Source: Hydractinia symbiolongicarpus (taxonomy: Eukaryota; Cnidaria; Hydrozoa; Anthoathecata; Hydractiniidae). Taken from it: DNA of 64,000 bases. The stretch covers positions 2,916,001-2,980,000 of the forward strand of contig NC_079876.1 in NCBI RefSeq assembly GCF_029227915.1, in the 5' to 3' direction. Below are positions 48,403-61,582 of this stretch, in pieces. A program made the position numbers and the translations under genes. The notes under the pieces were generated by a model. The model was not told the origin of the DNA, did not search any database, and saw nothing but the letters and a program-made list of their open reading frames with translations. Each line of letters begins with the position of its first letter. Position 1 is the stretch's first letter.

Positions 48403-50025
48403 GCGTCTCATCAAAAATGAAAACATTTTTGAAAACTACAAGTCTCATGCGTTTTAGTGGTGAAAAAATAATTTAAAAAATCGTTCTGGAAATGAGTTTA
48501 CTCCCTGGGTACTTTCTTTGTATACATTCGACTATACGGGCCAAGCCCCGGATTTACGGGAAAACGCGGGATTTCGTTTGCCGGCGATTAAACCTCTTTT
48601 ATTCAGCATCCAATCAAATATGAAAATATTTTTGAAAACTACAAGTCTCATGCGTTTAGTGGTAAAAAAAAAATATAAAAAATCGTTCGGGAAATGAGTT
48701 TACTCCCTGGGTACTTTCTTTGTATACTTTTGACTATACCGGTCGAGTCCGGGGTTTACGGGAAATGGTGGGTTTTCGTTTGCCGGCGATTAAACTTCTT
48801 TTATTTAGCGTCTCATCAAAAATGAAAACATTTCTGAAAACTACAAGTCTCATGCGTTTTAGTGGTGAAAAGATAATTTAAAAAATCGCTTTGGAAATGA
48901 GTTTACTCACAGGGTACTTTCTTTGTATACATTCGACTATACGGGCCAAGCCCGGGATTTACTGGAAATCGCGGGTTTTCGTTTGCTGGCGATTAAACCA
49001 CTTTCATTAAGCGTCTCATCAAAAATGAAAACATTTCTAAAAACTACAAGTCTCATGCGTTTTAGTGGTGAAAAAATAATTTAAAAAATCGTTCGGGAAA
49101 TGAGTTTACTCATAGGGTACTTTCTTTGTATACATTCGACTATACGGGCCAAGCCCGGGATTTACGGGAAATCGCGGGTTTTCGATTGCCGGCGATTAAA
49201 CTTCTTTCATTAACCGTCTCATCATAAATGAAAACATTTTTGAAAACTACAAGTCTCATGCGTTTTAGTGGTGAAAAAAAAAATTAAAAAATCGTTCGGA
49301 AAATGAGTTTACTCCCTGGGTACTTTCTTTGTATACATTCGACTATACGGGCCAAGCCCGGGATTTACGGGAAATCGCGGGATTTCGTTTGCCGGCGATT
49401 AAACCTCTTTCATTAAGCGTCTCATCAAAAATGAAAACAGTTTTGAAAACTACAAGTCTCATGCGTTGTAGTGGTGAAAAAATAATTTAAAAAATCGTTC
49501 GGAAAATGAGTTTACTCCCTGGGTACTTTCTTTGTATACTTTTGACTATACGGGCCGAGTCCGGGGTTTACGGGAAATGGCGGGTTTTCGTTTGCCGGCG
49601 ATTAAACTTCTTTTATTCAGCGTCTCATCAAAAATGAAAACATTTTCAAAAACTACAAGTCTCATGCGTTGTAGTGGTGAGAAAAGAATTTAAAAAATCG
49701 TTCGGAAAATGAGTTTACTCCCTGGGTAATTTCTTTGTATACTTTTGACTATACGGGCCGAGGCCGGGGTTTACGGGAAATGGCGGGTTTTCGTTTACCG
49801 GCGATTAAACTGCTTTTATTCAGCGTCTCATCAAAAATGAAAACATTTTTGAAAACTACAAGTCTTATGCATTTTAGTGGTGAAAAAATAATTTAAAAAA
49901 TCGTTCTGGAAACGAGTTTACTCACATGGTACTTTCTTTGTATACATTCGACTATACGGGCCAAGCCCGGGATTTACGGGAAATCGCGGGTTTTCGTTTT
50001 CCGGCGATTAAACTTCTTTCATTAA
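48297..50025 (+). repeat. Satellite bridge between HOR blocks, with a twin at 62.1-62.9 kb
   Basis: Type A, V and B monomers succeed one another without an internal HOR. One V monomer has the private start CAGCATCCAATC (48605). The 48.9-49.7 kb part matches about 62.1-62.9 kb with shift 13179 (AACCGTCTCATCATAAATG at 49212 and 62391), including the rare GAAAAGAATTTAAAA. Confidence 0.8.
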
Positions 50026-50217
50026 GCGTCTCATCAAAAATGAAAACATTTTTGAAAACTACAAGTCTCATGGGGTTTAGTGGTGAAATAATAATTTAAA
50101 AAATCGTTCAGGAAATGAGTTTACATCCCGGGTACTTTCTTTACTATACGGGCCGTGTCCGGGATTTACGGGAAATCGCAGGTTTTCGTTTGTCGGCGAT
50201 TAAACTTCTTTTATTCA
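50026..50217 (+). repeat. S monomer 13 (192 bp, GGGCCGTGTCC subtype)
   Basis: It carries ATGGGGTTTAG, ATCGTTCAGG, GGGCCGTGTCC and TTTGTCGGCG. It is the first monomer of the 4252-bp unit. Confidence 0.92.
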
Positions 50218-50270
50218 GCGTCTCATCAAAATTGAAAACATTTTTGAAAACTACAAGTCTCATGCGTTTT

Positions 50271-52143
50271 AGTGCTGAAAAAATATTTTAAAAAATCGTT
50301 CGGGAAATGAGTTTACTCCCTGGATACTTTCTTTGTATACTTTTGACTATACGGGCCGAGTCCGGGATTTACGGGAAGTCGCGGGTTTTCGTTTGCCGGC
50401 GTTTAAACTTCTTTTATTCAGCGTCTCATCAAAAATGAAAACATTTTTAAAAACTACAAGTCTCATGGGCTTTAGTGGTGAAATAATAATTTAAAAAATC
50501 TTTCGGGAAATGAGTTTACACCCTGGGTACTTTCTTTGTATACTTTTGACTATACGGGCCGAGTCCGGGATTTACGGGAAATCGCGGGTTTTCGTTTGCC
50601 GGCGATTAAACTTCTTTTATTCAGCGTCTCATCAAAAATGAAAACATTTTTAAAAACTACAAGTCTCATGCGTTTTAGTGGTGAAAAAATAATTTAAAAA
50701 ATCGTTCGGGAAATGAGTTTACTCCCTGGGTACTTTCTTTGTATACTTTTTATTATACGGGCCGAGTCCAGGGTTTACGGGAAATGGCGGGTTTTCGTTT
50801 GCCGGCGATTAAACTTCTTTTATTCAGCGTCTCATCAAAAATGAAAACATTTTTAAAAACTACAAGTCTCATGGGCTTTAGTGGTGAAATAATAATTTAA
50901 AAAATCGTTCGGGACGTGAGTTTACACCCTGGGTACTTTCTTTGTATACTTTTGACTATACCGGCCGAGTCCGGGATTTACTGGAAATCGCAGGTTTTCG
51001 TTCGCCCGCGATTAAACTTCTTTTATTCAGCGTCTCATCAAAAATGAAAACATTTTTGAAAATTACAAGTCTCATGCGTTTTAGTGGTGAAAAAATAATT
51101 TAAAAAATCGTTCGGGAAATGAGTTTACTCCCTGGGTACTTTCTTTGTATACTTTTGACTATACGGGCCAAGCCCGGGATTTACGTTAAATCGCGGGTTT
51201 TCGTTTTCCGGCGATTAAACCTCTTTCATTAAGCGTCTCATCAAAAATGAAAATATTTTTAAATACTACAAGTCTCATGCGTTTTAGTGGTGAAAAAATA
51301 ATTTAAAAAATCGTTCGGGAAATGAGTTTACTCCCTGGGTGCTTTCTTTGTATACATTCGACTATACGGGCCAAGCCCCGGATTTACGGGAAAACGCGGG
51401 ATTTCGTTTGCCGGCGATTAAACCTCTTTCATTAAGCGTCTCATCAAAAATGAAAATATTTTTGAAAACTACAAGTCTCATGCGTTTTAGTGCTGAAAAA
51501 ATATTTTAAAAAATCGTTCGGGAAATGAGTTTACTCCCTGGGTACTTTCTTTGTATACTTTTGACTATACGGGCCGAGTCCGGGATTTACGGGAAGTCGC
51601 GGGTTTTCGTTTGCCGGCGTTTAAACTTCTTTTATTCAGCGTCTCATCAAAAATGAAAACATTTTTAAAAACTACAAGTCTCATGGGCTTTAGTGGTGAA
51701 ATAATAATTTAAAAAATCTTTCGGGAAATGAGTTTACACCCTGGGTACTTTCTTTGTATACTTTTGACTATACGGGCTGAGTCCGGGATTTACGGGAAAT
51801 CGCGGGTTTTCGTTTGCCGGCGATTAAACTTCTTTTATTCAGCGTCTCATCAAAAATGAAAACATTCTTAAAAACTACAAGTCTCATGCGTTTTAGTGGT
51901 GAAAAAATAATTTAAAAAATCGTTCGGGAAATGAGTTTACTCCCTGGGTACTTTCTTTGTATACTTTTTATTATACGGGCCGAGTCCAGGGTTTACGGGA
52001 AATGGCGGGTTTTCGTTTGCCGGCGATTAAACTTCTTTTATTCAGCGTCTCATCAAAAATGAAAACATTTTTAAAAACTACAAGTCTCATGGGCTTTAGT
52101 GGTGAAATAATAATTTAAAAAATCGTTCGGGACGTGAGTTTAC
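50271..52143 (+). repeat. 1218-bp internal duplication (6-mer)
   Basis: Segment 50271-50925 recurs at 51489-52143. AGTGCTGAAA is at 50271 and 51489, and TATTATACGG at 50751 and 51969 (shift 1218 = 6 x 203). A second, overlapping shift of 1015 links about 51120-51640 with 52135-52655 through ATTTACGTTAAATCG. Confidence 0.86.
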
Positions 52144-52474
52144 TCCCTGGGTACTTTCTTTGTATACTTTTGACTATACGGGCCAAGCCCGGGATTTACG
52201 TTAAATCGCGGGTTTTCGTTTTCCGGCGATTAAACCTCTTTCATTAAGCGTCTCATCAAAAATGAAAATATTTTTAAATACTACAAGTCTCATGCGTTTT
52301 AGTGGTGAAAAAATAATTTAAAAAATCGTTCGGGAAATGAGTTTACTCCCTGGGTGCTTTCTTTGTATACATTCGACTATACGGGCCAAGCCCCGGATTT
52401 ACGGGAAAACGCGGGATTTCGTTTGCCGGCGATTAAACCTCTTTCATTAAGCGTCTCATCAAAAATGAAAATAT

Positions 52475-54303
52475 TTTTGAAAACTACAAGTCTCATGCGT
52501 TTTAGTGCTGAAAAAATATTTTAAAAAATCGTTCGGGAAATGAGTTTACTCCCTGGGTACTTTCTTTGTATACTTTTGACTATACGGGCCGAGTCCGGGA
52601 TTTACGGGAAGTCGCGGGTTTTCGTTTGCCGGCGTTTAAACTTCTTTTATTCAGCGTCCAATCAAATATGAAAATATTTTTGAAAACTACAAGTCTCATG
52701 CGTTTAGTGGTAAAAAAAAAAATATAAAAAATCGTTCGGGAAATGAGTTTACTCCCTGGGTACTTTCTTTGTATACTTTTGACTATACCGGTCGAGTCCG
52801 GGGTTTACGGGAAATGGCGGCTTTTCGTTTGCCGGCGATTAAACTTCTTTTATTTAGCGTCTCATCAAAAATGAAAACATTTTTGAAAACTACAAGTCTC
52901 ATGCGTTTTAGTGGTGAAAAGATAATTTAAAAAATCGCTTTGGAAATGAGTTTACTCACAGGGTACTTTCTTTGTATACATTCGACTATACGGGCCAAGC
53001 CCGGGATTTACGGGAAATCGCGGGTTTTCGTTTGCTGGCGATTAAACTTCTTTTAATAAGCGTCTCATCAAAAATGAAAACATTTTTGAAAACTACAAGT
53101 GTCATGGGCTTTAGTGGTGAAATAATAATTTAAAAATTCGTTCGGGAAATGAGTTTATTCACTGGGTACTTTCCTTGTATACTTTTGACTATACGGGCCG
53201 AGTCCGGGATTTACGGGAAATCGCGGGTTTTCGTTTGCCGGCGATTAAACTTCTTTTATTCAGCGTCTCATCAAAAATGAAAACATTTTTAAAAACTACA
53301 AGTCTCATGGGCTTTAGTGGTGAAATAATATTTTAAATAATCGTTTGGGAAATGAGTTTACTCCCTGGGTACTTTCTTTGTATACTTTTGACTATACGGG
53401 CCGAGTCCGGGATTTACGGGAAATCGCAGGTTTTCGTTTGCCGGCGATTAAACTTCTTTTATTCAGCGTCTCATCAAAAATGAAAACATTTTTGAAAACT
53501 ACAAGTCTCATGCGTTTTAGTGCTGAAAAAATATTTTAAAAAATCGTTCGGGAAATGAGTTTACTCCCTGGGTACTTTCTTTGTATACTTTTGACTATAC
53601 GGGCCGAGTCCGGGATTTACGGGAAGTCGCGGGTTTTCGTTTGCCGGCGTTTAAACTTCTTTTATTCAGCGTCCAATCAAATATGAAAATATTTTTGAAA
53701 ACTACAAGTCTCATGCGTTTAGTGGTAAAAAAAAAAATATAAAAAATCGTTCGGGAAATGAGTTTACTCCCTGGGTACTTTCTTTGTATACTTTTGACTA
53801 TACCGGTCGAGTCCGGGGTTTACGGGAAATGGCGGCTTTTCGTTTGCCGGCGATTAAACTTCTTTTATTTAGCGTCTCATCAAAAATGAAAACATTTTTG
53901 AAAACTACAAGTCTCATGCGTTTTAGTGGTGAAAAGATAATTTAAAAAATCGCTTTGGAAATGAGTTTACTCACAGGGTACTTTCTTTGTATACATTCGA
54001 CTATACGGGCCAAGCCCGGGATTTACGGGAAATCGCGGGTTTTCGTTTGCTGGCGATTAAACTTCTTTTAATAAGCGTCTCATCAAAAATGAAAACATTT
54101 TTGAAAACTACAAGTCTCATGGGCTTTAGTGGTGAAATAATAATTTAAAAATTCGTTCGGGAAATGAGTTTATTCACTGGGTACTTTCCTTGTATACTTT
54201 TGACTATACGGGCTGAGTCCGGGATTTACGGGAAATCGCGGGTTTTCGTTTGCCGGCGATTAAACTTCTTTTATTCAGCGTCTCATCAAAAATGAAAACA
54301 TTT
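52475..54303 (+). repeat. 1015-bp internal duplication (5-mer)
   Basis: Segment 52475-53288 recurs at 53490-54303. GCGGCTTTTCG is at 52817 and 53832, shift 1015 = 5 x 203. CTTTTAATAAGCG is shared. The pair recurs as a whole 6282 bp downstream (59099 and 60114). Confidence 0.88.
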
Positions 54304-54469
54304 TTGAAAACTACAAGTCTCATGGGGTTTAGTGGTGAAATAATAATTTAAAAAATCGTTCAGGAAATGAGTTTACATCCCGGGTACTTTCTTTACTATA
54401 CGGGCCGTGTCCGGGATTTACGGGAAATCGCAGGTTTTCGTTTGTCGGCGATTAAACTTCTTTTATTCA
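54278..54469 (+). repeat. S monomer 14 (192 bp, GGGCCGTGTCC subtype)
   Basis: It is identical by eye to S monomer 13 over the diagnostic sites and opens the second 4252-bp unit. Confidence 0.92.
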
Positions 54470-54584
54470 GCGTCTCATCAAAATTGAAAACATTTTTGAA
54501 AACTACAAGTCTCATGCGTTTTAGTGCTGAAAAAATATTTTAAAAAATCGTTCGGGAAATGAGTTTACTCCCTGGATACTTTCT

Positions 54585-57500
54585 TTGTATACTTTTGACT
54601 ATACGGGCCGAGTCCGGGATTTACGGGAAGTCGCGGGTTTTCGTTTGCCGGCGTTTAAACTTCTTTTATTCAGCGTCTCATCAAAAATGAAAACATTTTT
54701 AAAAACTACAAGTCTCATGGGCTTTAGTGGTGAAATAATAATTTAAAAAATCTTTCGGGAAATGAGTTTACACCCTGGGTACTTTCTTTGTATACTTTTG
54801 ACTATACGGGCCGAGTCCGGGATTTACGGGAAATCGCGGGTTTTCGTTTGCCGGCGATTAAACTTCTTTTATTCAGCGTCTCATCAAAAATGAAAACATT
54901 TTTAAAAACTACAAGTCTCATGCGTTTTAGTGGTGAAAAAATAATTTAAAAAATCGTTCGGGAAATGAGTTTACTCCCTGGGTACTTTCTTTGTATACTT
55001 TTTATTATACGGGCCGAGTCCAGGGTTTACGGGAAATGGCGGGTTTTCGTTTGCCGGCGATTAAACTTCTTTTATTCAGCGTCTCATCAAAAATGAAAAC
55101 ATTTTTAAAAACTACAAGTCTCATGGGCTTTAGTGGTGAAATAATAATTTAAAAAATCGTTCGGGACGTGAGTTTACACCCTGGGTACTTTCTTTGTATA
55201 CTTTTGACTATACCGGCCGAGTCCGGGATTTACTGGAAATCGCAGGTTTTCGTTCGCCCGCGATTAAACTTCTTTTATTCAGCGTCTCATCAAAAATGAA
55301 AACATTTTTGAAAATTACAAGTCTCATGCGTTTTAGTGGTGAAAAAATAATTTAAAAAATCGTTCGGGAAATGAGTTTACTCCCTGGGTACTTTCTTTGT
55401 ATACTTTTGACTATACGGGCCAAGCCCGGGATTTACCTTAAATCGCGGGTTTTCGTTTTCCGGCGATTAAACCTCTTTCATTAAGCGTCTCATCAAAAAT
55501 GAAAATATTTTTAAATACTACAAGTCTCATGCGTTTTAGTGGTGAAAAAATAATTTAAAAAATCGTTCGGGAAATGAGTTTACTCCCTGGGTGCTTTCTT
55601 TGTATACATTCGACTATACGGGCCAAGCCCCGGATTTACGGGAAAACGCGGGATTTCGTTTGCCGGCGATTAAACCTCTTTCATTAAGCGTCTCATCAAA
55701 AATGAAAATATTTTTGAAAACTACAAGTCTCATGCGTTTTAGTGCTGAAAAAATATTTTAAAAAATCGTTCGGGAAATGAGTTTACTCCCTGGGTACTTT
55801 CTTTGTATACTTTTGACTATACGGGCCGAGTCCGGGATTTACGGGAAGTCGCGGGTTTTCGTTTGCCGGCGTTTAAACTTCTTTTATTCAGCGTCTCATC
55901 AAAAATGAAAACATTTTTAAAAACTACAAGTCTCATGGGCTTTAGTGGTGAAATAATAATTTAAAAAATCTTTCGGGAAATGAGTTTACACCCTGGGTAC
56001 TTTCTTTGTATACTTTTGACTATACGGGCTGAGTCCGGGATTTACGGGAAATCGCGGGTTTTCGTTTGCCGGCGATTAAACTTCTTTTATTCAGCGTCTC
56101 ATCAAAAATGAAAACATTCTTAAAAACTACAAGTCTCATGCGTTTTAGTGGTGAAAAAATAATTTAAAAAATCGTTCGGGAAATGAGTTTACTCCCTGGG
56201 TACTTTCTTTGTATACTTTTTATTATACGGGCCGAGTCCAGGGTTTACGGGAAATGGCGGGTTTTCGTTTGCCGGCGATTAAACTTCTTTTATTCAGCGT
56301 CTCATCAAAAATGAAAACATTTTTAAAAACTACAAGTCTCATGGGCTTTAGTGGTGAAATAATAATTTAAAAAATCGTTCGGGACGTGAGTTTACTCCCT
56401 GGGTACTTTCTTTGTATACTTTTGACTATACGGGCCAAGCCCGGGATTTACGTTAAATCGCGGGTTTTCGTTTTCCGGCGATTAAACCTCTTTCATTAAG
56501 CGTCTCATCAAAAATGAAAATATTTTTAAATACTACAAGTCTCATGCGTTTTAGTGGTGAAAAAATAATTTAAAAAATCGTTCGGGAAATGAGTTTACTC
56601 ACTGGGTACTTTCCTTGTATACTTTTGACTATACGGGCCGAGTCCGGGATTTACGGGAAGTCGCGGGTTTTCGTTTGCCGGCGTTTAAACTTCTTTTATT
56701 CAGCGTCTCATCAAAAATGAAAACATTTTTAAAAACTACAAGTCTCATGGGCTTTAGTGGTGAAATAATAATTTAAAAAATCTTTCGGGAAATGAGTTTA
56801 CACCCTGGGTACTTTCTTTGTATACTTTTGACTATACGGGCCGAGTCCGGGATTTACGGGAAATCGCGGGTTTTCGTTTGCCGGCGATTAAACTTCTTTT
56901 ATTCAGCGTCTCATCAAAAATGAAAACATTTTTAAAAACTACAAGTCTCATGCGTTTTAGTGGTGAAAAAATAATTTAAAAAATCGTTCGGGAAATGAGT
57001 TTACTCCCTGGGTACTTTCTTTGTATACTTTTTATTATACGGGCCGAGTCCAGGGTTTACGGGAAATGGCGGGTTTTCGTTTGCCGGCGATTAAACTTCT
57101 TTTATTCAGCGTCTCATCAAAAATGAAAACATTTTTAAAAACTACAAGTCTCATGGGCTTTAGTGGTGAAATAATAATTTAAAAAATCGTTCGGGACGTG
57201 AGTTTACACCCTGGGTACTTTCTTTGTATACTTTTGACTATACCGGCCGAGTCCGGGATTTACTGGAAATCGCAGGTTTTCGTTCGCCCGCGATTAAACT
57301 TCTTTTATTCAGCGTCTCATCAAAAATGAAAACATTTTTGAAAATTACAAGTCTCATGCGTTTTAGTGGTGAAAAAATAATTTAAAAAATCGTTCGGGAA
57401 ATGAGTTTACTCCCTGGGTACTTTCTTTGTATACTTTTGACTATACGGGCCAAGCCCGGGATTTACCTTAAATCGCGGGTTTTCGTTTTCCGGCGATTAA

Positions 57501-58625
57501 ACCTCTTTCATTAAGCGTCTCATCAAAAATGAAAATATTTTTAAATACTACAAGTCTCATGCGTTTTAGTGGTGAAAAAATAATTTAAAAAATCGTTCGG
57601 GAAATGAGTTTACTCCCTGGGTGCTTTCTTTGTATACATTCGACTATACGGGCCAAGCCCCGGATTTACGGGAAAACGCGGGATTTCGTTTGCCGGCGAT
57701 TAAACCTCTTTCATTAAGCGTCTCATCAAAAATGAAAATATTTTTGAAAACTACAAGTCTCATGCGTTTTAGTGCTGAAAAAATATTTTAAAAAATCGTT
57801 CGGGAAATGAGTTTACTCCCTGGGTACTTTCTTTGTATACTTTTGACTATACGGGCCGAGTCCGGGATTTACGGGAAGTCGCGGGTTTTCGTTTGCCGGC
57901 GTTTAAACTTCTTTTATTCAGCGTCTCATCAAAAATGAAAACATTTTTAAAAACTACAAGTCTCATGGGCTTTAGTGGTGAAATAATAATTTAAAAAATC
58001 TTTCGGGAAATGAGTTTACACCCTGGGTACTTTCTTTGTATACTTTTGACTATACGGGCTGAGTCCGGGATTTACGGGAAATCGCGGGTTTTCGTTTGCC
58101 GGCGATTAAACTTCTTTTATTCAGCGTCTCATCAAAAATGAAAACATTCTTAAAAACTACAAGTCTCATGCGTTTTAGTGGTGAAAAAATAATTTAAAAA
58201 ATCGTTCGGGAAATGAGTTTACTCCCTGGGTACTTTCTTTGTATACTTTTTATTATACGGGCCGAGTCCAGGGTTTACGGGAAATGGCGGGTTTTCGTTT
58301 GCCGGCGATTAAACTTCTTTTATTCAGCGTCTCATCAAAAATGAAAACATTTTTAAAAACTACAAGTCTCATGGGCTTTAGTGGTGAAATAATAATTTAA
58401 AAAATCGTTCGGGACGTGAGTTTACTCCCTGGGTACTTTCTTTGTATACTTTTGACTATACGGGCCAAGCCCGGGATTTACGTTAAATCGCGGGTTTTCG
58501 TTTTCCGGCGATTAAACCTCTTTCATTAAGCGTCTCATCAAAAATGAAAATATTTTTAAATACTACAAGTCTCATGCGTTTTAGTGGTGAAAAAATAATT
58601 TAAAAAATCGTTCGGGAAATGAGTT
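54585..58625 (+). repeat. 2030-bp tandem duplication (10-mer), two full copies
   Basis: Segment 54585-56595 recurs at 56615-58625 with shift 2030 = 10 x 203. ATTTACCTTAAATCG occurs at 55431 and 57461, whereas the corresponding site in the first 4252-bp unit reads ACGTTAAATCG (51183). The change therefore arose before this duplication and after the 4252-bp one. Confidence 0.9.
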
Positions 58626-60762
58626 TACTCCCTGGGTGCTTTCTTTGTATACATTCGACTATACGGGCCAAGCCCCGGATTTACGGGAAAACGCGGGATT
58701 TCGTTTGCCGGCGATTAAACCTCTTTCATTAAGCGTCTCATCAAAAATGAAAATATTTTTGAAAACTACAAGTCTCATGCGTTTTAGTGCTGAAAAAATA
58801 TTTTAAAAAATCGTTCGGGAAATGAGTTTACTCCCTGGGTACTTTCTTTGTATACTTTTGACTATACGGGCCGAGTCCGGGATTTACGGGAAGTCGCGGG
58901 TTTTCGTTTGCCGGCGTTTAAACTTCTTTTATTCAGCGTCCAATCAAATATGAAAATATTTTTGAAAACTACAAGTCTCATGCGTTTAGTGGTAAAAAAA
59001 AAAATATAAAAAATCGTTCGGGAAATGAGTTTACTCCCTGGGTACTTTCTTTGTATACTTTTGACTATACCGGTCGAGTCCGGGGTTTACGGGAAATGGC
59101 GGCTTTTCGTTTGCCGGCGATTAAACTTCTTTTATTTAGCGTCTCATCAAAAATGAAAACATTTTTGAAAACTACAAGTCTCATGCGTTTTAGTGGTGAA
59201 AAGATAATTTAAAAAATCGCTTTGGAAATGAGTTTACTCACAGGGTACTTTCTTTGTATACATTCGACTATACGGGCCAAGCCCGGGATTTACGGGAAAT
59301 CGCGGGTTTTCGTTTGCTGGCGATTAAACTTCTTTTAATAAGCGTCTCATCAAAAATGAAAACATTTTTGAAAACTACAAGTCTCATGGGCTTTAGTGGT
59401 GAAATAATAATTTAAAAATTCGTTCGGGAAATGAGTTTATTCACTGGGTACTTTCCTTGTATACTTTTGACTATACGGGCCGAGTCCGGGATTTACGGGA
59501 AATCGCGGGTTTTCGTTTGCCGGCGATTAAACTTCTTTTATTCAGCGTCTCATCAAAAATGAAAACATTTTTAAAAACTACAAGTCTCATGGGCTTTAGT
59601 GGTGAAATAATATTTTAAATAATCGTTTGGGAAATGAGTTTACTCCCTGGGTACTTTCTTTGTATACTTTTGACTATACGGGCCGAATCCGGGATTTACG
59701 GGAAATCGCAGGTTTTCGTTTGCCGGCGATTAAACTTCTTTTATTCAGCGTCTCATCAAAAATGAAAACATTTTTGAAAACTACAAGTCTCATGCGTTTT
59801 AGTGCTGAAAAAATATTTTAAAAAATCGTTCGGGAAATGAGTTTACTCCCTGGGTACTTTCTTTGTATACTTTTGACTATACGGGCCGAGTCCGGGATTT
59901 ACGGGAAGTCGCGGGTTTTCGTTTGCCGGCGTTTAAACTTCTTTTATTCAGCGTCCAATCAAATATGAAAATATTTTTGAAAACTACAAGTCTCATGCGT
60001 TTAGTGGTAAAAAAAAAAATATAAAAAATCGTTCGGGAAATGAGTTTACTCCCTGGGTACTTTCTTTGTATACTTTTGACTATACCGGTCGAGTCCGGGG
60101 TTTACGGGAAATGGCGGCTTTTCGTTTGCCGGCGATTAAACTTCTTTTATTTAGCGTCTCATCAAAAATGAAAACATTTTTGAAAACTACAAGTCTCATG
60201 CGTTTTAGTGGTGAAAAGATAATTTAAAAAATCGCTTTGGAAATGAGTTTACTCACAGGGTACTTTCTTTGTATACATTCGACTATACGGGCCAAGCCCG
60301 GGATTTACGGGAAATCGCGGGTTTTCGTTTGCTGGCGATTAAACTTCTTTTAATAAGCGTCTCATCAAAAATGAAAACATTTTTGAAAACTACAAGTCTC
60401 ATGGGCTTTAGTGGTGAAATAATAATTTAAAAATTCGTTCGGGAAATGAGTTTATTCACTGGGTACTTTCCTTGTATACTTTTGACTATACGGGCTGAGT
60501 CCGGGATTTACGGGAAATCGCGGGTTTTCGTTTGCCGGCGATTAAACTTCTTTTATTCAGCGTCTCATCAAAAATGAAAACATTTTTAAAAACTACAAGT
60601 CTCATGGGCTTTAGTGGTGAAATAATATTTTAAATAATCGTTTGGGAAATGAGTTTACTCCCTGGGTACTTTCTTTGTATACTTTTGACTATACGGGCCG
60701 AGTCCGGGATTTACGGGAAATCGCAGGTTTTCGTTTGCCGGCGATTAAACTTCTTTTATTCA

Positions 60763-60969
60763 GCGTCTCATCAAAAATGAAAACATTTTTGAAAACTACA
60801 AGTCTCATGCGTTTTAGTGGTGAAAAAATAATTTATAAAATCGTTCGGGAAATGAGTTTACTCCCTGTTTACTTTCTTTGTATACTTTTGACTATACGGG
60901 CCGAGTCCGGGATTTACGGGAAATCGCGGGTTTTCGTTTGCCGGCGATCGATTAAACTTCTTTTATTCA
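60763..60969 (+). repeat. L monomer 9 (207 bp)
   Basis: It has AATTTATAAAATCG and CTCCCTGTTTAC with the CGATCGAT insertion, followed by an ATGGGCTTTAG monomer with ACAACTCTC. Confidence 0.92.
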
Positions 60970-61375
60970 GCGTCTCATCAAAAATGAAAACATTTTTAAA
61001 AACTACAACTCTCATGGGCTTTAGTGGTGAAATAATAATTTAAAAAATCGTTCGGTAAGTGAGTTTACACCCTGGGTACTTTCTTTGTATACTTTTGACT
61101 ATACGGGCCGAGTCCGGGATTTACTGGAAATCGCAGGTTTTCGTTTTCCCGCGATTAAACTTCTTTTATTCAGCGTCTCATCAAAAATGAAAACATTTTT
61201 GAAAACTACAAGTCTCATGCGTTTTAGTGGTGAAAAAATAATTTAAAAAATCGTTCGGGAAATGAGTTTACTCCCTGGGTACTTTATTTGTATACTTTTG
61301 ACTATGCGGGCCGAGTCCGGGGTTTACTGGAAATGGCGGGTTTTCGTTTGCCGGCGATTAAACTTCTTTTATTCA

Positions 61376-61582
61376 GCGTCTCATCAAAAATGAAAACATT
61401 TTTGAAAACTACAAGTCTCAAGCGTTTTAGTGGTGAAAAGATAATTTAAAAAATCGTTAGGGAAATGAGTTTACTCACATGGTACTTTCTTTGTATACAT
61501 TCGACTATACGGGCCAAGCCCGGGATTTACGGGAAATCGCGGGTTTTCGTTTGCCGGCGATCGATTAAACTTCTTTTATTCA
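61376..61582 (+). repeat. L monomer 10 (207 bp), on a type B background
   Basis: It is the clearest L copy with the type B core (ATTCGACTATACGGGCCAAGCC) rather than type A, so the insertion has been moved onto another background by exchange. Confidence 0.9.

Larger units (their letters stand above)
50026..54277 (+). repeat. 4252-bp HOR (21-mer), copy 1
   Basis: It starts with an S monomer carrying ATGGGGTTTAG and GGGCCGTGTCC. The same start recurs at 54278 (shift 4252). TATTATACGG at 50751 and 51969 recurs at 55003 and 56221 with the same shift. Internal sub-repeats of 1218, 1015 and 1015 bp are present. 4252 is 21 x 203 minus 11, which accounts for the single S monomer. Confidence 0.9.
54278..60559 (+). 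repeat. 4252-bp HOR, copy 2, enlarged to 6282 bp
   Basis: The left part (54278-56600) matches 50026-52348 with shift 4252. The right part (56615-60587) matches 50333-54305 with shift 6282. The difference, 2030 bp, is a 10-mer duplicated in tandem inside this copy. The arithmetic closes exactly (4252 + 2030 = 6282) on independent markers. Confidence 0.9.

Noticed and set aside
50026-60559. Assembly duplication artefact as the explanation of the large HOR copies
   Set aside because: Copies differ by scattered private substitutions (for example ACGTTAAATCG versus ACCTTAAATCG, AAGTGTCATG versus AAGTCTCATG) and boundaries are in monomer register. This fits biology better, though only spanning long reads could exclude an artefact.
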